From CAVYPR01 sp052145775 (GTDB lineage: Bacteria > Actinomycetota > Acidimicrobiia > Acidimicrobiales > RAAP-2), in NCBI GenBank assembly GCA_052145775.1, contig JBKQNY010000200.1:1-17051 (forward strand): a stretch of DNA of 17,051 nt, in the 5' to 3' direction. Under the pieces are notes generated by a model that saw nothing but the letters and a program-made list of their open reading frames with translations, did not search any database and had not been told where the DNA came from. Made by a program: the position numbers and the translations under genes. This document shows, piece after piece, positions 6,595 to 15,088 of the stretch (positions are counted from its first letter, which is position 1; every line of letters begins with the position of its first letter).

Positions 6595-7708
6595 GGGCGT
6601 CCACCACCTCGGCCACCCGGTCGGCCGCGTCGGGGTGGGCGGCGGCCCGCGCCGCCGCCCCCATGGCGGCCAGCCGGCCGGGGTCGGCCAGCAGGCCGTC
6701 GAGAACCGCCTCGAGCCGGTCGGGGTCGCAGTCGGCGTCGGGGAGGAGCACGCCCGCGCCCGCGGCCACCAGGGCCCGGGCGTTGGCCGTCTGGTGGTCG
6801 CCCGGCGCTCCGGGCAACGGGACCAGTACCGCCGGCACACCGGCCACGGCCAGCTCGGCCACGGTGATCGCCCCGGCCCGGCAGACGACCACGTCGGCCG
6901 CCTGGTAGAGGAGGTCCATGCGGGGCTCGAAGGGGACGAGCCGCAGGCACAGGCCGGCGGCGGTCCCGCGGTCGGCGCCACCCATGGCGTCCCAGTCCCG
7001 CCGGCCGGTCACGTGGTAGACGGAGCGGTCGGCGCGCCCGGCCCAACGTCGAGCCAGGCCCGACGCCGCCCGGTTGATCGACCGGGCCCCGAGCGACCCC
7101 CCGAAAACGCCGACCACTGGACGGTCGGGCGGGAGGCCGAGCTGGCCCCGGGCCTCGGCGGCACCGGTCGGGGTGCGGTCGACGGCGACCACCTCGTCGC
7201 GCACCGGGGCCCCGGTGACCACCGCCCTGGGCAGCGGGGTGCCGGGGAAGGCGACGGCACTGGCCGCGGCGAACCGGCCGAGCACCCGGTGGGCCAGGCC
7301 GGGCACGGCGTCCACGTTGACGAGGACCAGCGGGACCCGCAGGACCACCGCCGCCACCCCGCCGGGCACCGCGGCGTAGCCGCCGACCGACACCACCACC
7401 CGCGGGCGGTGGCGGGCGAGGCGGGCCGTCTCGGTGACCGTGGACCACAGGAGGCCGGCCACTGCCACGGCGTTGGCCATGAGCGAGCGCGGGTCCAGCC
7501 GTCGGGCGATCCCCCGGCCCGCCTGGAGGGTGTGGGGGAAGCCGGTCCCGGCCAGGAGGTCGGCCTCCTGGCCCCGCCGCGACCCCACGAACTCGATCGA
7601 GGCCGCATCGTGGCCCCTGGCCACCAGGGCCCGGGCGACGGCCAGGGCCACCAGCACGTGCCCTCCCGTCCCCCCGCCGGCCACCACCACCCGGTGCCGG
7701 CCCGTCAC
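6590..7708 (-). CDS. murG: UDP-GlcNAc:lipid I N-acetylglucosaminyltransferase MurG (no in-frame stop before murC)
   Basis: MurG adds GlcNAc to lipid I on the inner membrane face to form lipid II. It starts at a GTG (7708) overlapping the ftsW stop (GTGA). Recognisable MurG sequence runs about 373 codons and ends near 6590, the end given here. Motifs: glycine loop AGGGTGGHV (10-18), VSVGGYAAVPG (107-116), TGAPVR, GVFGGSLGARSIN, CRAGAITVAELA and PLPGAPGDHQTANA of the UDP-GlcNAc site. Two oddities. VNVDAVPG (130-137) replaces the usual HEQNxxxG acceptor-site motif. The frame has no stop where MurG should end; it stays open through murC in another frame to a TGA at 5617-5615. A single-base error near 6500-6600 is the simplest explanation; a long extension or a MurG-MurC fusion are alternatives. 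The N-terminal three-quarters is secure, the true end is not. Confidence 0.85.
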
Positions 7709-9039
7709 CGCCCGGTCCCGGCCCGCCCAGCTCCGGCCCGCCCAGTCCCGAGACCCGCCGGCCGCGGATCGGGGACCTCCTGGCGGGCGATGCTCACCAG
7801 GATGCCCGCGGCCAGAAGGGTGAGGACCAGCGAGGAGCCGCCGTAGGAGATGAAGGGGAGCGGGATCCCCGTCACCGGCAGGAGGCCGACCACCGCCCCC
7901 ACGTTGATGAGGGTCTCCGCGGCGATCCAGGCCACCAACCCGACCCCGAGCAGGCCGCCGAAGCGGTCGGGGGCCCGGGCCGCGGCCCGCAACCCGAACC
8001 AGACGAAGGCGAAGAGGAGACCCAGCACGCAGAGCGCGCCCACCAGGCCCAGCTCCTCGCCGACCACCGAGAAGATGAAGTCGGTGTGGGCGTTGGGCAG
8101 GTAGCCCCACTTCTCCCGCCCGTTACCGAAGCCGACCCCGAAGATGTGGCCCGAGCCCAGCCCGATGAGGGACTGGAAGACCTGGTAGCCCGACCCCGAG
8201 GCGTGGGCCCGGGGGTCGAGGAACGAGAGCAGCCGGGCGCGGCGGTAGGGGTCGGCCAGCCCCACCACCAGGGCCAGGCCTCCGAGGCCCATCAGCAGCT
8301 TCACGATCGGCCCCGTGGGCACGCCCGAGGCGAAGAGGAGGGCCAGGGTGATCGCCCCGAGCACCAGGGCGGTACCCATGTCCGGCTGGACCAGGACCAG
8401 CCCGCCGGCCAGGGCGGTGAGCAGGAGCAGCGGCCCCACCACCATGCGGTGCCCGCCGTCGGCCCGCTCCCGCCTGGCCACCAGGTCGGCGCCGGCCAGG
8501 GCCAGGGCCAGCTTCATCAGCTCCGAGGGCTGCAGCAGCAGGGGGCCGAAGCCCAGCCAGCGCGTCGACCCTCCCGAGGTGGTTCCCAACCCGGGCACGA
8601 GCACGGCCAGGAGAAGGAAGATCGTGACCGCCATGAGGACGCCGCTCCACCGCCGCCACCGGCGGTAGTCCGTCCGGCAGGCGAACCCGAAGACCACCAG
8701 CCCGAGCACCAGCCACAGGCACTCGCGCAGCAGGATCGCCCACGACGTGCCGTAGGTGACGATGGAGACGACCTCCGAAGCCGAGCCCACCATGGCCACC
8801 CCGAAGACGCACAAGACCACGACCAGGCCCACCAGCACGGTGGAGGTCGGCAGCTGGCGGGCGGCGGCGAGCAACCCCGACCTCGGCCGGGGTGCGGCGC
8901 GGTGGCCGGCCGTCCGACGGCCGCGTTCGATGGTGTGCCGACCCACCGACAAATGCTGGCGCGCCGCTCCGCCCCGAGGGGGGACCCCGCTGTGCCGGGG
9001 ACGGCCGGCCGTCCCCTCAGTGGTGCCGATCGAGCTCAC
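7705..9039 (-). CDS. ftsW: SEDS-family septal peptidoglycan glycosyltransferase FtsW
   Basis: FtsW polymerises lipid II into septal glycan strands with its partner class B PBP. The GTG at 9039 overlaps the mraY stop (GTGA), giving 444 residues. A basic cytoplasmic tail (1 to about 66) precedes about ten hydrophobic segments. SEDS motifs: LLLQPSELMKLALAL, LVQPDMGTALVLG, SGYQVFQSLIGLGSG, GNGREKWGYLPNAHTDFIFS, VVGEELGLVG and LLPVTGIPLPFISYGGSSL. FtsW is favoured over RodA by cluster position. In the loop where family members read P-W-[AE]-D-P-x-G-x-G-Y-Q, this protein reads P-R-A-H-A-S-G-S-G-Y-Q, placing His279 where the putative catalytic Asp usually is; Asp275 is four residues earlier. The C-terminus is a Gly/Arg/Ala-rich tail. 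Confidence 0.94.
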   Translation of the reverse strand: MSSIGTTEGTAGRPRHSGVPPRGGAARQHLSVGRHTIERGRRTAGHRAAPRPRSGLLAAARQLPTSTVLVGLVVVLCVFGVAMVGSASEVVSIVTYGTSWAILLRECLWLVLGLVVFGFACRTDYRRWRRWSGVLMAVTIFLLLAVLVPGLGTTSGGSTRWLGFGPLLLQPSELMKLALALAGADLVARRERADGGHRMVVGPLLLLTALAGGLVLVQPDMGTALVLGAITLALLFASGVPTGPIVKLLMGLGGLALVVGLADPYRRARLLSFLDPRAHASGSGYQVFQSLIGLGSGHIFGVGFGNGREKWGYLPNAHTDFIFSVVGEELGLVGALCVLGLLFAFVWFGLRAAARAPDRFGGLLGVGLVAWIAAETLINVGAVVGLLPVTGIPLPFISYGGSSLVLTLLAAGILVSIARQEVPDPRPAGLGTGRAGAGRAGTGR

Positions 9040-10076
9040 GTGAGGTGGGTCGCCTTGAGGAACTCGCCGTAGAAGATGCCCAGGCTGAGCGCGCAGAACA
9101 GCCCCCCCAGCACCCAGAAGCGGACGATGACGGTGGTTTCGGGCCAGCCGAGCAGCTCGAAGTGGTGGTGGAACGGGGCCATGCGAAAGATCCGCCGGCC
9201 GAAGAGGCGGAAGCTCACCACCTGGGCGATCACCGACAGGGTCTCGAGCACGAACAGTCCGCCCACGATGGGCAACAGCAGGTCGAGGTTGAGCAGGAGG
9301 CAGACCGCGGCCAGCCCCGACCCGATGGCCAGCGACCCGGTGTCGCCCATGATGATGCGCGCCGGCGCGGCGTTCCACCACAAGAACCCCAGGCACGCCC
9401 CCCCGAGGGCCACCGAGACCAGGGCCAGATCGATGGCCGACGCCGGCAGGACGTCGAAGATGGCGCGGTGGCGGAAGATCCAGTACCCCATGATCCCGAG
9501 CACGGCGAAGCAGAAGGTGGCCGACCCCGCGGCCAGGCCGTCGAGGCCGTCGGTGAGGTTGACCGCGTTGGAGGTCCCCACCACCACGAACACGGCGAAG
9601 AGGGTCCACCCCCACTGCCCCAGCTGGAGGCCCGGTGTGGCCGAGCGGGTGAACGACAGGGCGGTCGAGGTGTGGGCCCAGTGCAGGGCGAGCTCGGCGA
9701 AGAGCAGGGCCACCGCCACCTGGGCGCCGGCCTTGGCCCGCTTGTTCAGCCCCAGACTGCGCCGGTGGGTGACCTTGATCAGGTCGTCGGCGAAGCCGAT
9801 GAGGCCGAAGAGGAAGACCGTGATGATGACGAGGTAACCGGTGGCCGAGAAGCGCACCTCGGTGCCGGCGTGGGCCACGGCGTAACCGACGATCACGGCG
9901 GCGACGATGGCCAGGCCGCCCATGGTCGGCGTGCCGGCCTTGGCGCTGTGGCTGGCCGGGCCCTCCTCCCTGATGTGCTGGCCGATGCGGTTGCTGACCA
10001 GCCACCGCCGCAGGAGCGCGGTGGCCACGATGGCGACGGCGAAGGCGGCCCCGCCCGAGGCCATGAGCGAGAGCAC
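9036..10076 (-). CDS. mraY: Phospho-MurNAc-pentapeptide transferase MraY (lipid I synthase)
   Basis: MraY transfers phospho-MurNAc-pentapeptide to undecaprenyl phosphate, making lipid I at the membrane. The 346-residue protein has about ten hydrophobic segments and the catalytic motifs: KAGTPTMGG (46-54), the acidic pair FADDLIKV (D97, D98), NAVNLTDGLDGLAAG, IMGDTGSLAIG and the Mg-binding loop MAPFHHHFELLG. The GTG at 10076 lies 3 nt after the murE stop; an ATG four codons later is an alternative. The stop overlaps the ftsW start. Most actinobacterial clusters have murF before mraY and murD after it; here both junctions are too tight for any gene. Length and motifs are normal. Confidence 0.97.
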   Translation of the reverse strand: MLSLMASGGAAFAVAIVATALLRRWLVSNRIGQHIREEGPASHSAKAGTPTMGGLAIVAAVIVGYAVAHAGTEVRFSATGYLVIITVFLFGLIGFADDLIKVTHRRSLGLNKRAKAGAQVAVALLFAELALHWAHTSTALSFTRSATPGLQLGQWGWTLFAVFVVVGTSNAVNLTDGLDGLAAGSATFCFAVLGIMGYWIFRHRAIFDVLPASAIDLALVSVALGGACLGFLWWNAAPARIIMGDTGSLAIGSGLAAVCLLLNLDLLLPIVGGLFVLETLSVIAQVVSFRLFGRRIFRMAPFHHHFELLGWPETTVIVRFWVLGGLFCALSLGIFYGEFLKATHLT

Positions 10077-10079
10077 CGC

Positions 10080-11570
10080 TCAGCTCCCCGCGTTCGGGGG
10101 TCCCGGCGACGCCGTCCTGGCATCGAGGACCTCGGCCACCACGGCCCGGTCGTCGAAGGGCAGGAGGGCGCCGCCCACCTCCTGAGTGGTCTCGTGGCCC
10201 TTGCCGGCCACCACCACCACGTCGCCATCGGCGGCCCGGTCGACCGCCAGGACGATGGCTCGCCGGCGGTCGGGCTCGAGGAGCAGGCGACCGGCGGCGA
10301 GCGTCTCGTCCGCCGAGGGCACCACGCCGGCCAGGACCTCGGCCGCGATGGCCCCGGGGTCCTCGCGGCGCGGGTTGTCCGAGGTGAGGACGGCCACGTC
10401 GGCCAGGCGCGTGGCGGTTTCGCCCATGAGGGGGCGCTTGGTCCGGTCCCGCTCCCCCCCGCAGCCGAAGACCACGAGGACCCGCCCACCGGCCCCGGCC
10501 AGTCGCCGGGCCTCCCCCAGGGCCACCTCGAGGCCGGCCGGGGTGTGGGCGTAGTCGACCATGACCGTGCAGGGCGCCCCCCCGCTCGGGGTCGCCACCA
10601 CCTCGAGCCGGCCGGGGACCGGACCGGCGGACGACAGCCCCGCCGCCACGACGGCGGGCTCGACCCCGAGCACCACCGCCGCCTCGGCCGCCAACAGGGC
10701 GTTCTCCACGTTGACGGCGCCGGTCATCGCCAGCTCCACCCGCTGGGCGCGCCAGGTGAACGAGGACCTTCCGGCACCTAGCTCGACCGCCGAGGCGCCG
10801 TCCCGGCGCACCGCCACCAGGGGGATCCGGGCGTCGGCCAGCAGCCGTCGGCCCCAGCTGTCCTCGGCGTTCACCACCCCGCGCACCGCCCGCTCGGGCG
10901 TGAACAGCGCGGCCTTGGCGGAGAAGTAGCCGTCCATCGTCTGGTGGTAGTCGAGGTGCTCGTGGCTGAGGTTGGTGAAGACGGCCACGTCGAAGTGGAC
11001 GGCGTCGACGCGCGCCTGGGCGAGCGCGTGGCTGGAGACCTCCATGGCCACCGCCGGTGCCCGGTCACCGGCGCCCCGCGGTGCGTCGCGCGCCTCGGCC
11101 AGCAGCCGTTGCAGTTCGGTCGCCTCCGGCGTGGTGCGCACGCCGGTGAGGGTGCCCACGACCGTGGTGGCGTGGCCCGCGGCGCGCAGCACCGATCCGA
11201 GGAGGTGGGTCACCGTGGTCTTGCCGTTGGTCCCGGTGACCCCGGCCATCACCAGGTCCCTCGAGGGGTGGCCGTAGAAGGAGGCGGCCACCCGGGCCAT
11301 GGCGGAGCGCACCCGTCCGGGGGCGACCACGGCCTGCGGCACCGCTGCGACCCCGTCGACGGCGTGCTCGCACAGGAGGCCGACGGCTCCCCGGGCCACC
11401 GCCTCGGCCGCGTGCTCGTGGCCGTCGGTGGTCGCCCCGGGCAGGCAGCAGAAGAGGTCGCCCGGGGCCACCCGTCGGCTGTCGTGAGTGATCCCGCGCA
11501 CGTCGGCGGCCGAGGGGTCGCCCGTCGTCACCACCACGTCGACCTCGTCGAGCAACAGGTTCATCTGCAC
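10080..11570 (-). CDS. murE: UDP-MurNAc-L-Ala-D-Glu--meso-diaminopimelate ligase MurE
   Basis: MurE is the ATP-dependent ligase adding the third stem-peptide residue. The 496-residue protein has the N-terminal uridine-binding domain (DVRGITHDSRRVAPGDLFCCLPG), P-loop GVTGTNGKTTVTH (GTNGKT at 113-118), NLSHEHLDYHQTMDGYFSAKAALF with the carbamylatable Lys, DYAHTP, and VFGCGGERDRTKRP. The DNPR motif (D398-R401, SDNPRREDP) selects meso-diaminopimelate over lysine, so the wall is predicted to be A2pm type. VVAGKGHET closes the active site. The GTG at 11570 is followed two codons later by an ATG (11564) that may be the real start; neither has a strong ribosome binding site. A 100-nt spacer separates it from ftsI. 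MurF-type features are absent, so this does not substitute for the missing murF. Confidence 0.97.
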   Translation of the reverse strand: MQMNLLLDEVDVVVTTGDPSAADVRGITHDSRRVAPGDLFCCLPGATTDGHEHAAEAVARGAVGLLCEHAVDGVAAVPQAVVAPGRVRSAMARVAASFYGHPSRDLVMAGVTGTNGKTTVTHLLGSVLRAAGHATTVVGTLTGVRTTPEATELQRLLAEARDAPRGAGDRAPAVAMEVSSHALAQARVDAVHFDVAVFTNLSHEHLDYHQTMDGYFSAKAALFTPERAVRGVVNAEDSWGRRLLADARIPLVAVRRDGASAVELGAGRSSFTWRAQRVELAMTGAVNVENALLAAEAAVVLGVEPAVVAAGLSSAGPVPGRLEVVATPSGGAPCTVMVDYAHTPAGLEVALGEARRLAGAGGRVLVVFGCGGERDRTKRPLMGETATRLADVAVLTSDNPRREDPGAIAAEVLAGVVPSADETLAAGRLLLEPDRRRAIVLAVDRAADGDVVVVAGKGHETTQEVGGALLPFDDRAVVAEVLDARTASPGPPNAGS

Positions 11571-11670
11571 GGATGCGGGTAGGCAGGCGGGGCCGCGATG
11601 GCGGACCCTCCGCGCCGCGCCCGGCCGACTGGCCGATGGTACCCCGGCGGTCGCCCTCCCCCCTGGGTCT

Positions 11671-13659
11671 TCACGTGACGTCCTGTGTGCCGGTCGAGGC
11701 CACTGTCCCCGGGGGGGGCGGCGTGGTGGGCGCTCCCGGTGTAGTGGGGATGTCGTAGCGATGCAGGGCGTACCCCATCACCTGGGAGAAGACCGGGGCC
11801 GAGACGGTGCCGCCGAAGATGGGGGTCGGCCGGTTGAGGACGACGATGCCGGCCAGCACCGGATTGGTGGCGGGGGCCATGCCGACGAAGGTGGCCATGT
11901 AGGCCCCCGGGACGTAGCCGGTGCCCCCGGCGGTGGGGATCTGGGACGTGCCGGTCTTGCCGGCCACGGTGTAGCCGGGGATGAAGGCGTTGGTGCCGGT
12001 ACCCGTCTCCACCACCTGTTGGAGCATCGAGGTGAGCTCCCGGTCGGTGGCGGCCGGGATCACCCGTCGTCCGGGCCGGGCCGGTACCGGGGTCGGCCTC
12101 CCGTCGGGGGCCACGGTGGCCTGGACCAGCCGGGGCGCCACCATGACCCCGCCGTTGGCCACGGCGTTGTAGGCGTCGAGGACCTGCTGGGCGGTGACCG
12201 CGTCCACCTGGCCGATGGCCAGCGAGACGTAGTCGGTGGGCTCCCAGTCGGCCGCGTCGGCCAGCAGGCCGCGCTCCTCGCCGGGGAAGTGCAGGCCCGT
12301 GGGCTGGCCGAAGCCCAGGCTGGACACCTGGTGCAGCAGACGCTGCTCGCCGAGCCCATTGGCGATCTCGGACGTCCCGATGTTGGAGGACTGGGCCAGG
12401 ATCTGGGTGGAGCTCAGCTCCTCGGTCGGGTGCACCTCGGCGTCGTGGAAGAGGGAGCCGTCCAGCATGATCTGGTCGGGAACCCGGAAGGTGGCGTTCG
12501 GACTGATCACGCCGTCGGCGAGGGCGGCCGAGAAGGTCACCAGCTTGAAGACCGATCCGGGTTCGTAGAGCTGGGTGACGGCCAGGTTGCTGGGGGCGTC
12601 GGCGACCGGCCCCTTGGGGCCGATGGTGATCGCCTTGGTCCCCTGGTCCGACGAGGCAGTGGGCGGTGCCCCCGCCGCCGACTTCGTGGACCCGGTGGCG
12701 TTGGACACCAGGTTGGCCATCGAGAGGATGTCCCCGGTGCGGACGTCCATGACCTCGGCGATCCCACTGGTGGCGTGGGTGGCGACGATCTGTGCGGCGA
12801 GGTCCTGCTCGGTCGTGTACTGCAGCTGCTGGTCCACGGTGAGCTCGAGGCCCGTGCCGGCGCGGGCCACCCGTGGATCGGCCGCCGGGGTCCCCGGCAG
12901 GGTCACGCCGCCGGGCGACTCGAGCAGCGTCTCACTGCCGGGGGTGCCCGACAGCTCCTTGTTGAACTCGTACTCGAGCCCCGACGCCCCTGTGCCCGAC
13001 TGGTGGACGTCGCCGATGACCGGGGAGGCCAGGTCGCCGTCGGGGTTCACCCGCTGCGAGCTGTCGAGGAGGGTGATGCCGGCCGCGTCCTTGGCGGACA
13101 CCAGCGACGCCTTGGACTCGGACAGACCCGTGGCCAGGACCACGTAACCCGAGTGCTCCGAGAGGAGGGTGAGCAGCCGGGCGGCCGGCAGCCCCAGCAG
13201 CGGCGCCAGCTCCAGCGCCTCGCTCTCGGGGTGGGCCACCTGGAAGTCGTCGGCCACCACGTTCGCCGTCGGCACCGACATCGCCAGCACGGCGCCGTCG
13301 CGGTCGTAGAGGGTGCCGCGGTGGGCCGGGACGGTGATGCGCTGGGCGAGCTCCTGGCCGGCCAGGGTGCCGTAGCCACTCGCCTCGAACACCTGGATGT
13401 AGACGAGGCGGGCCGTGATCCCGAGGAACGCCAGGACCAAGACGAGCCGGAAGAAACGGATACGGCGGGTCAGCAGGACCTGGCTCAGCGTGGCGCGGTG
13501 GTTGGAGCCGGAGGTCCGGCGGCGGGCGTGGGAGCGGGGCCGCCTGGTGGTGGCGGTCGGGGGGCGGGGGCTGACGGCGGGCCGGCGGGACGGCTCGCCT
13601 CGGCGCACCCCCGCCCCCTTCCGCCGGGTGGCGGGGAGAACGGGTGGCTGGGACCTCAC
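11671..13659 (-). CDS. ftsI: Class B penicillin-binding protein, septal transpeptidase FtsI/PBP3
   Basis: FtsI cross-links septal peptidoglycan and partners FtsW. The 662-residue protein has a long basic cytoplasmic tail (1 to about 66) and one membrane anchor (about 68-88, FFRLVLVLAFLGITARLVYI). A PBP dimerisation/pedestal domain follows, with RGTLYDRDGAVLAMS and GASGLEYEFNKEL. The transpeptidase domain has all three active-site motifs: S369-V-F-K372 in EPGSVFK, S424-S-N426 in QSSNIGT and K568-T-G in VAGKTGTSQ. No PASTA domains are seen; the protein ends in a Pro/Thr-rich tail. The GTG at 13659 overlaps the ftsL stop (GTGA). Murein polymerase motifs are absent, so it is monofunctional. Length is typical of actinobacterial FtsI. 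Confidence 0.96.
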   Translation of the reverse strand: MRSQPPVLPATRRKGAGVRRGEPSRRPAVSPRPPTATTRRPRSHARRRTSGSNHRATLSQVLLTRRIRFFRLVLVLAFLGITARLVYIQVFEASGYGTLAGQELAQRITVPAHRGTLYDRDGAVLAMSVPTANVVADDFQVAHPESEALELAPLLGLPAARLLTLLSEHSGYVVLATGLSESKASLVSAKDAAGITLLDSSQRVNPDGDLASPVIGDVHQSGTGASGLEYEFNKELSGTPGSETLLESPGGVTLPGTPAADPRVARAGTGLELTVDQQLQYTTEQDLAAQIVATHATSGIAEVMDVRTGDILSMANLVSNATGSTKSAAGAPPTASSDQGTKAITIGPKGPVADAPSNLAVTQLYEPGSVFKLVTFSAALADGVISPNATFRVPDQIMLDGSLFHDAEVHPTEELSSTQILAQSSNIGTSEIANGLGEQRLLHQVSSLGFGQPTGLHFPGEERGLLADAADWEPTDYVSLAIGQVDAVTAQQVLDAYNAVANGGVMVAPRLVQATVAPDGRPTPVPARPGRRVIPAATDRELTSMLQQVVETGTGTNAFIPGYTVAGKTGTSQIPTAGGTGYVPGAYMATFVGMAPATNPVLAGIVVLNRPTPIFGGTVSAPVFSQVMGYALHRYDIPTTPGAPTTPPPPGTVASTGTQDVT

Positions 13660-14108
13660 GGACTGGCCGGCGCCGCGGGCGCCGGGCTGACCGTGGGGGT
13701 GGGCAGCGGGGTGCCCAGCGGCACGTAGGGCAACTCGACGATCTGGCCGGCCTCGACCATGTGCAGCCGATCCTTGGCCTGGGCCACGATCCGTGCGGGG
13801 GACTCGAGGGCAGCCAGCGAAAGGGTGTCCTGGCCGTTGGCCGCCTGCGCCGTGGAGAGCGCGGACTGCACGGCGGACAGGCGGACCTGCCCCTCGGCCA
13901 GGACGGCGTGGCCCGCCACCACCAGCAGGAGGCTGCCGATGACCAGGCTCGCCGCCAGGACGGGCGCCAGCCGCCCGCGCCGGGACCGGCCGCGGCGCGG
14001 TGCGTCCCCGACAACGCGCAGATCGGGGCGTTCGAACCGGGTGGGAGCGGGCCGCTCCCGGCGCTCGGCCGGTGCCCGGCGGGCGGCGGTGGCGGGAGGG
14101 GGGGTCAC
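13656..14108 (-). CDS. ftsL: FtsL-like bitopic divisome protein
   Basis: FtsL is a small septum protein that forms a coiled-coil with FtsB and activates FtsW-FtsI. The 150-residue protein has a basic cytoplasmic N-terminus (1-46, ending RRGRSRRGR), one membrane segment at about 47-70 (LAPVLAASLVIGSLLLVVAG), and an extracytoplasmic helix (EGQVRLSAVQSALSTAQAAN). The FtsL-typical LESPARIVAQAKDRLHMVEAGQIVELP motif spans roughly 100-127, followed by a Pro/Ala tail. Identification rests mainly on topology and position between rsmH and ftsI, as FtsL sequence is poorly conserved. The GTG at 14108 overlaps the rsmH stop and its own stop overlaps the ftsI start, both GTGA, so translation is probably coupled on both sides. 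Confidence 0.85.
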   Translation of the reverse strand: MTPPPATAARRAPAERRERPAPTRFERPDLRVVGDAPRRGRSRRGRLAPVLAASLVIGSLLLVVAGHAVLAEGQVRLSAVQSALSTAQAANGQDTLSLAALESPARIVAQAKDRLHMVEAGQIVELPYVPLGTPLPTPTVSPAPAAPASP

Positions 14109-15088
14109 GACGGGATGCCGGTCCGCTCAGCGGCGCGCAGCCGGGCGCTCTCGGCGCGGTGGTTGCGGGCCAGCTCGCTGGCGGACGCGGTGCGGGCGCC
14201 CCGGAAGACGAGGCGGTGCTCGGGCCGGGCCCCGCAGACGCAGGGCAGTCCCGGAGGGCAGGTGCAGCCCCCGGAGGCGGCGTCGGCCATGGCGGCCTTG
14301 ACCATGCGGTCCTCTCCCGAGTGGTAGGAGACGACGATCACGCGACCTCCGACGGCGACCAGGCCGAGGGCGGCCGGCAGCACCGCCGCCAGCTCCACCT
14401 CCTCCTCGTTGACAGCGATGCGCAGCGCCTGGAAGACGCGTCGGGCGGGGTGGCCGCGCCGCCGCAGGGCCGCCGGGACGGCGCGTGAGACGACGTCGGC
14501 CAGCTCGGTGGTGGTGGCGATCGGCCGGGCGGCGGCGACGGCACGGGCGATGCGACCGGCCAGCCGGCGCTCACCGCTGGCCGCGAAGAGCTCGGCCAGC
14601 TCCCCCACCCCGGCCTCGTTGACCAGCTCGAGGGCGCTACGCCCCTCGGTGGGGTCCATGCGCATGTCGAGCGGGCCCTCTTGGCGGTAGGAGAAGCCCC
14701 GCTCGGCCAGGTCCAGCTGGGGCGAGCTCACCCCGAGGTCGAGCAGCACCCCCGACACCTCGGCACCGGCCGTGGCCGCCTCCACCTCGGGCCACGACGG
14801 ACCGCCCTCGGACTGGGCGTTGGCCACGGCGCGCTCGATGTCGGCGAAGCGGGACCGGCGGACGGCCGCCCGACGGCCGAACGGCGCGAGGCGCTCGCCG
14901 GCGGCGGCCAGGGCCACGGGGTCCCGGTCGAGGCCGAAGACACCAAGGTGCAGATGGGCGGTAAGGATCGCCGCGGCGTGACCCCCGCCACCGACCGTGG
15001 CGTCGACGACGACGCCAGGGGGCACGGGGGCGAAGAGCGCCGTCACCTCCTCCACCATCACTGGTTCGTGGATGAACCCCTGGGCCAT
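14105..15088 (-). CDS. rsmH: 16S rRNA (cytosine-1402-N4)-methyltransferase RsmH (MraW)
   Basis: RsmH methylates N4 of C1402 in the 16S rRNA P site using S-adenosylmethionine. The ATG at 15088 gives 327 residues and places the conserved FIHEPVMVEEV at the N-terminus. SAM-binding motifs are VVVDATVGGGGHAAAIL (26-42) and GLDRDPVAL (52-60). LLDLGVSSPQLD, RGFSYRQEGPLDMRMDP, RRVFQALRIAVNEE and VSYHSGEDRMVK follow; the last usually reads YHSLEDR, so Gly replaces Leu. A CTCPPGLPCVCG Cys cluster and an arginine-rich end follow. The frame is open upstream to 15751 and an ATG at 15237 is in frame. That would add about 49 residues without family match, so I prefer 15088, preceded by a G-rich ribosome binding site. 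Confidence 0.95.
   Translation of the reverse strand: MAQGFIHEPVMVEEVTALFAPVPPGVVVDATVGGGGHAAAILTAHLHLGVFGLDRDPVALAAAGERLAPFGRRAAVRRSRFADIERAVANAQSEGGPSWPEVEAATAGAEVSGVLLDLGVSSPQLDLAERGFSYRQEGPLDMRMDPTEGRSALELVNEAGVGELAELFAASGERRLAGRIARAVAAARPIATTTELADVVSRAVPAALRRRGHPARRVFQALRIAVNEEEVELAAVLPAALGLVAVGGRVIVVSYHSGEDRMVKAAMADAASGGCTCPPGLPCVCGARPEHRLVFRGARTASASELARNHRAESARLRAAERTGIPS

Noticed and set aside
5615..8110. A single 831-residue MurG-containing protein
   Set aside because: Only the middle part is MurG. The upstream part overlaps ftsW and the tail is out-of-frame murC. The missing stop is reported as a finding, not as a real giant protein.
8892..10781. 629-codon plus-strand open frame antisense to mraY and murE
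   Set aside because: Low-complexity His/Gly/Arg/Glu-rich translation with no domain; the opposite strand carries two well-conserved genes.
11488..13728. 746-codon open frame on the plus strand, antisense to ftsI
   Set aside because: It mirrors a solid FtsI gene with all active-site motifs. Its translation is Gly/His/Arg/Asp-rich without recognisable domains, typical of antisense frames in very GC-rich DNA.
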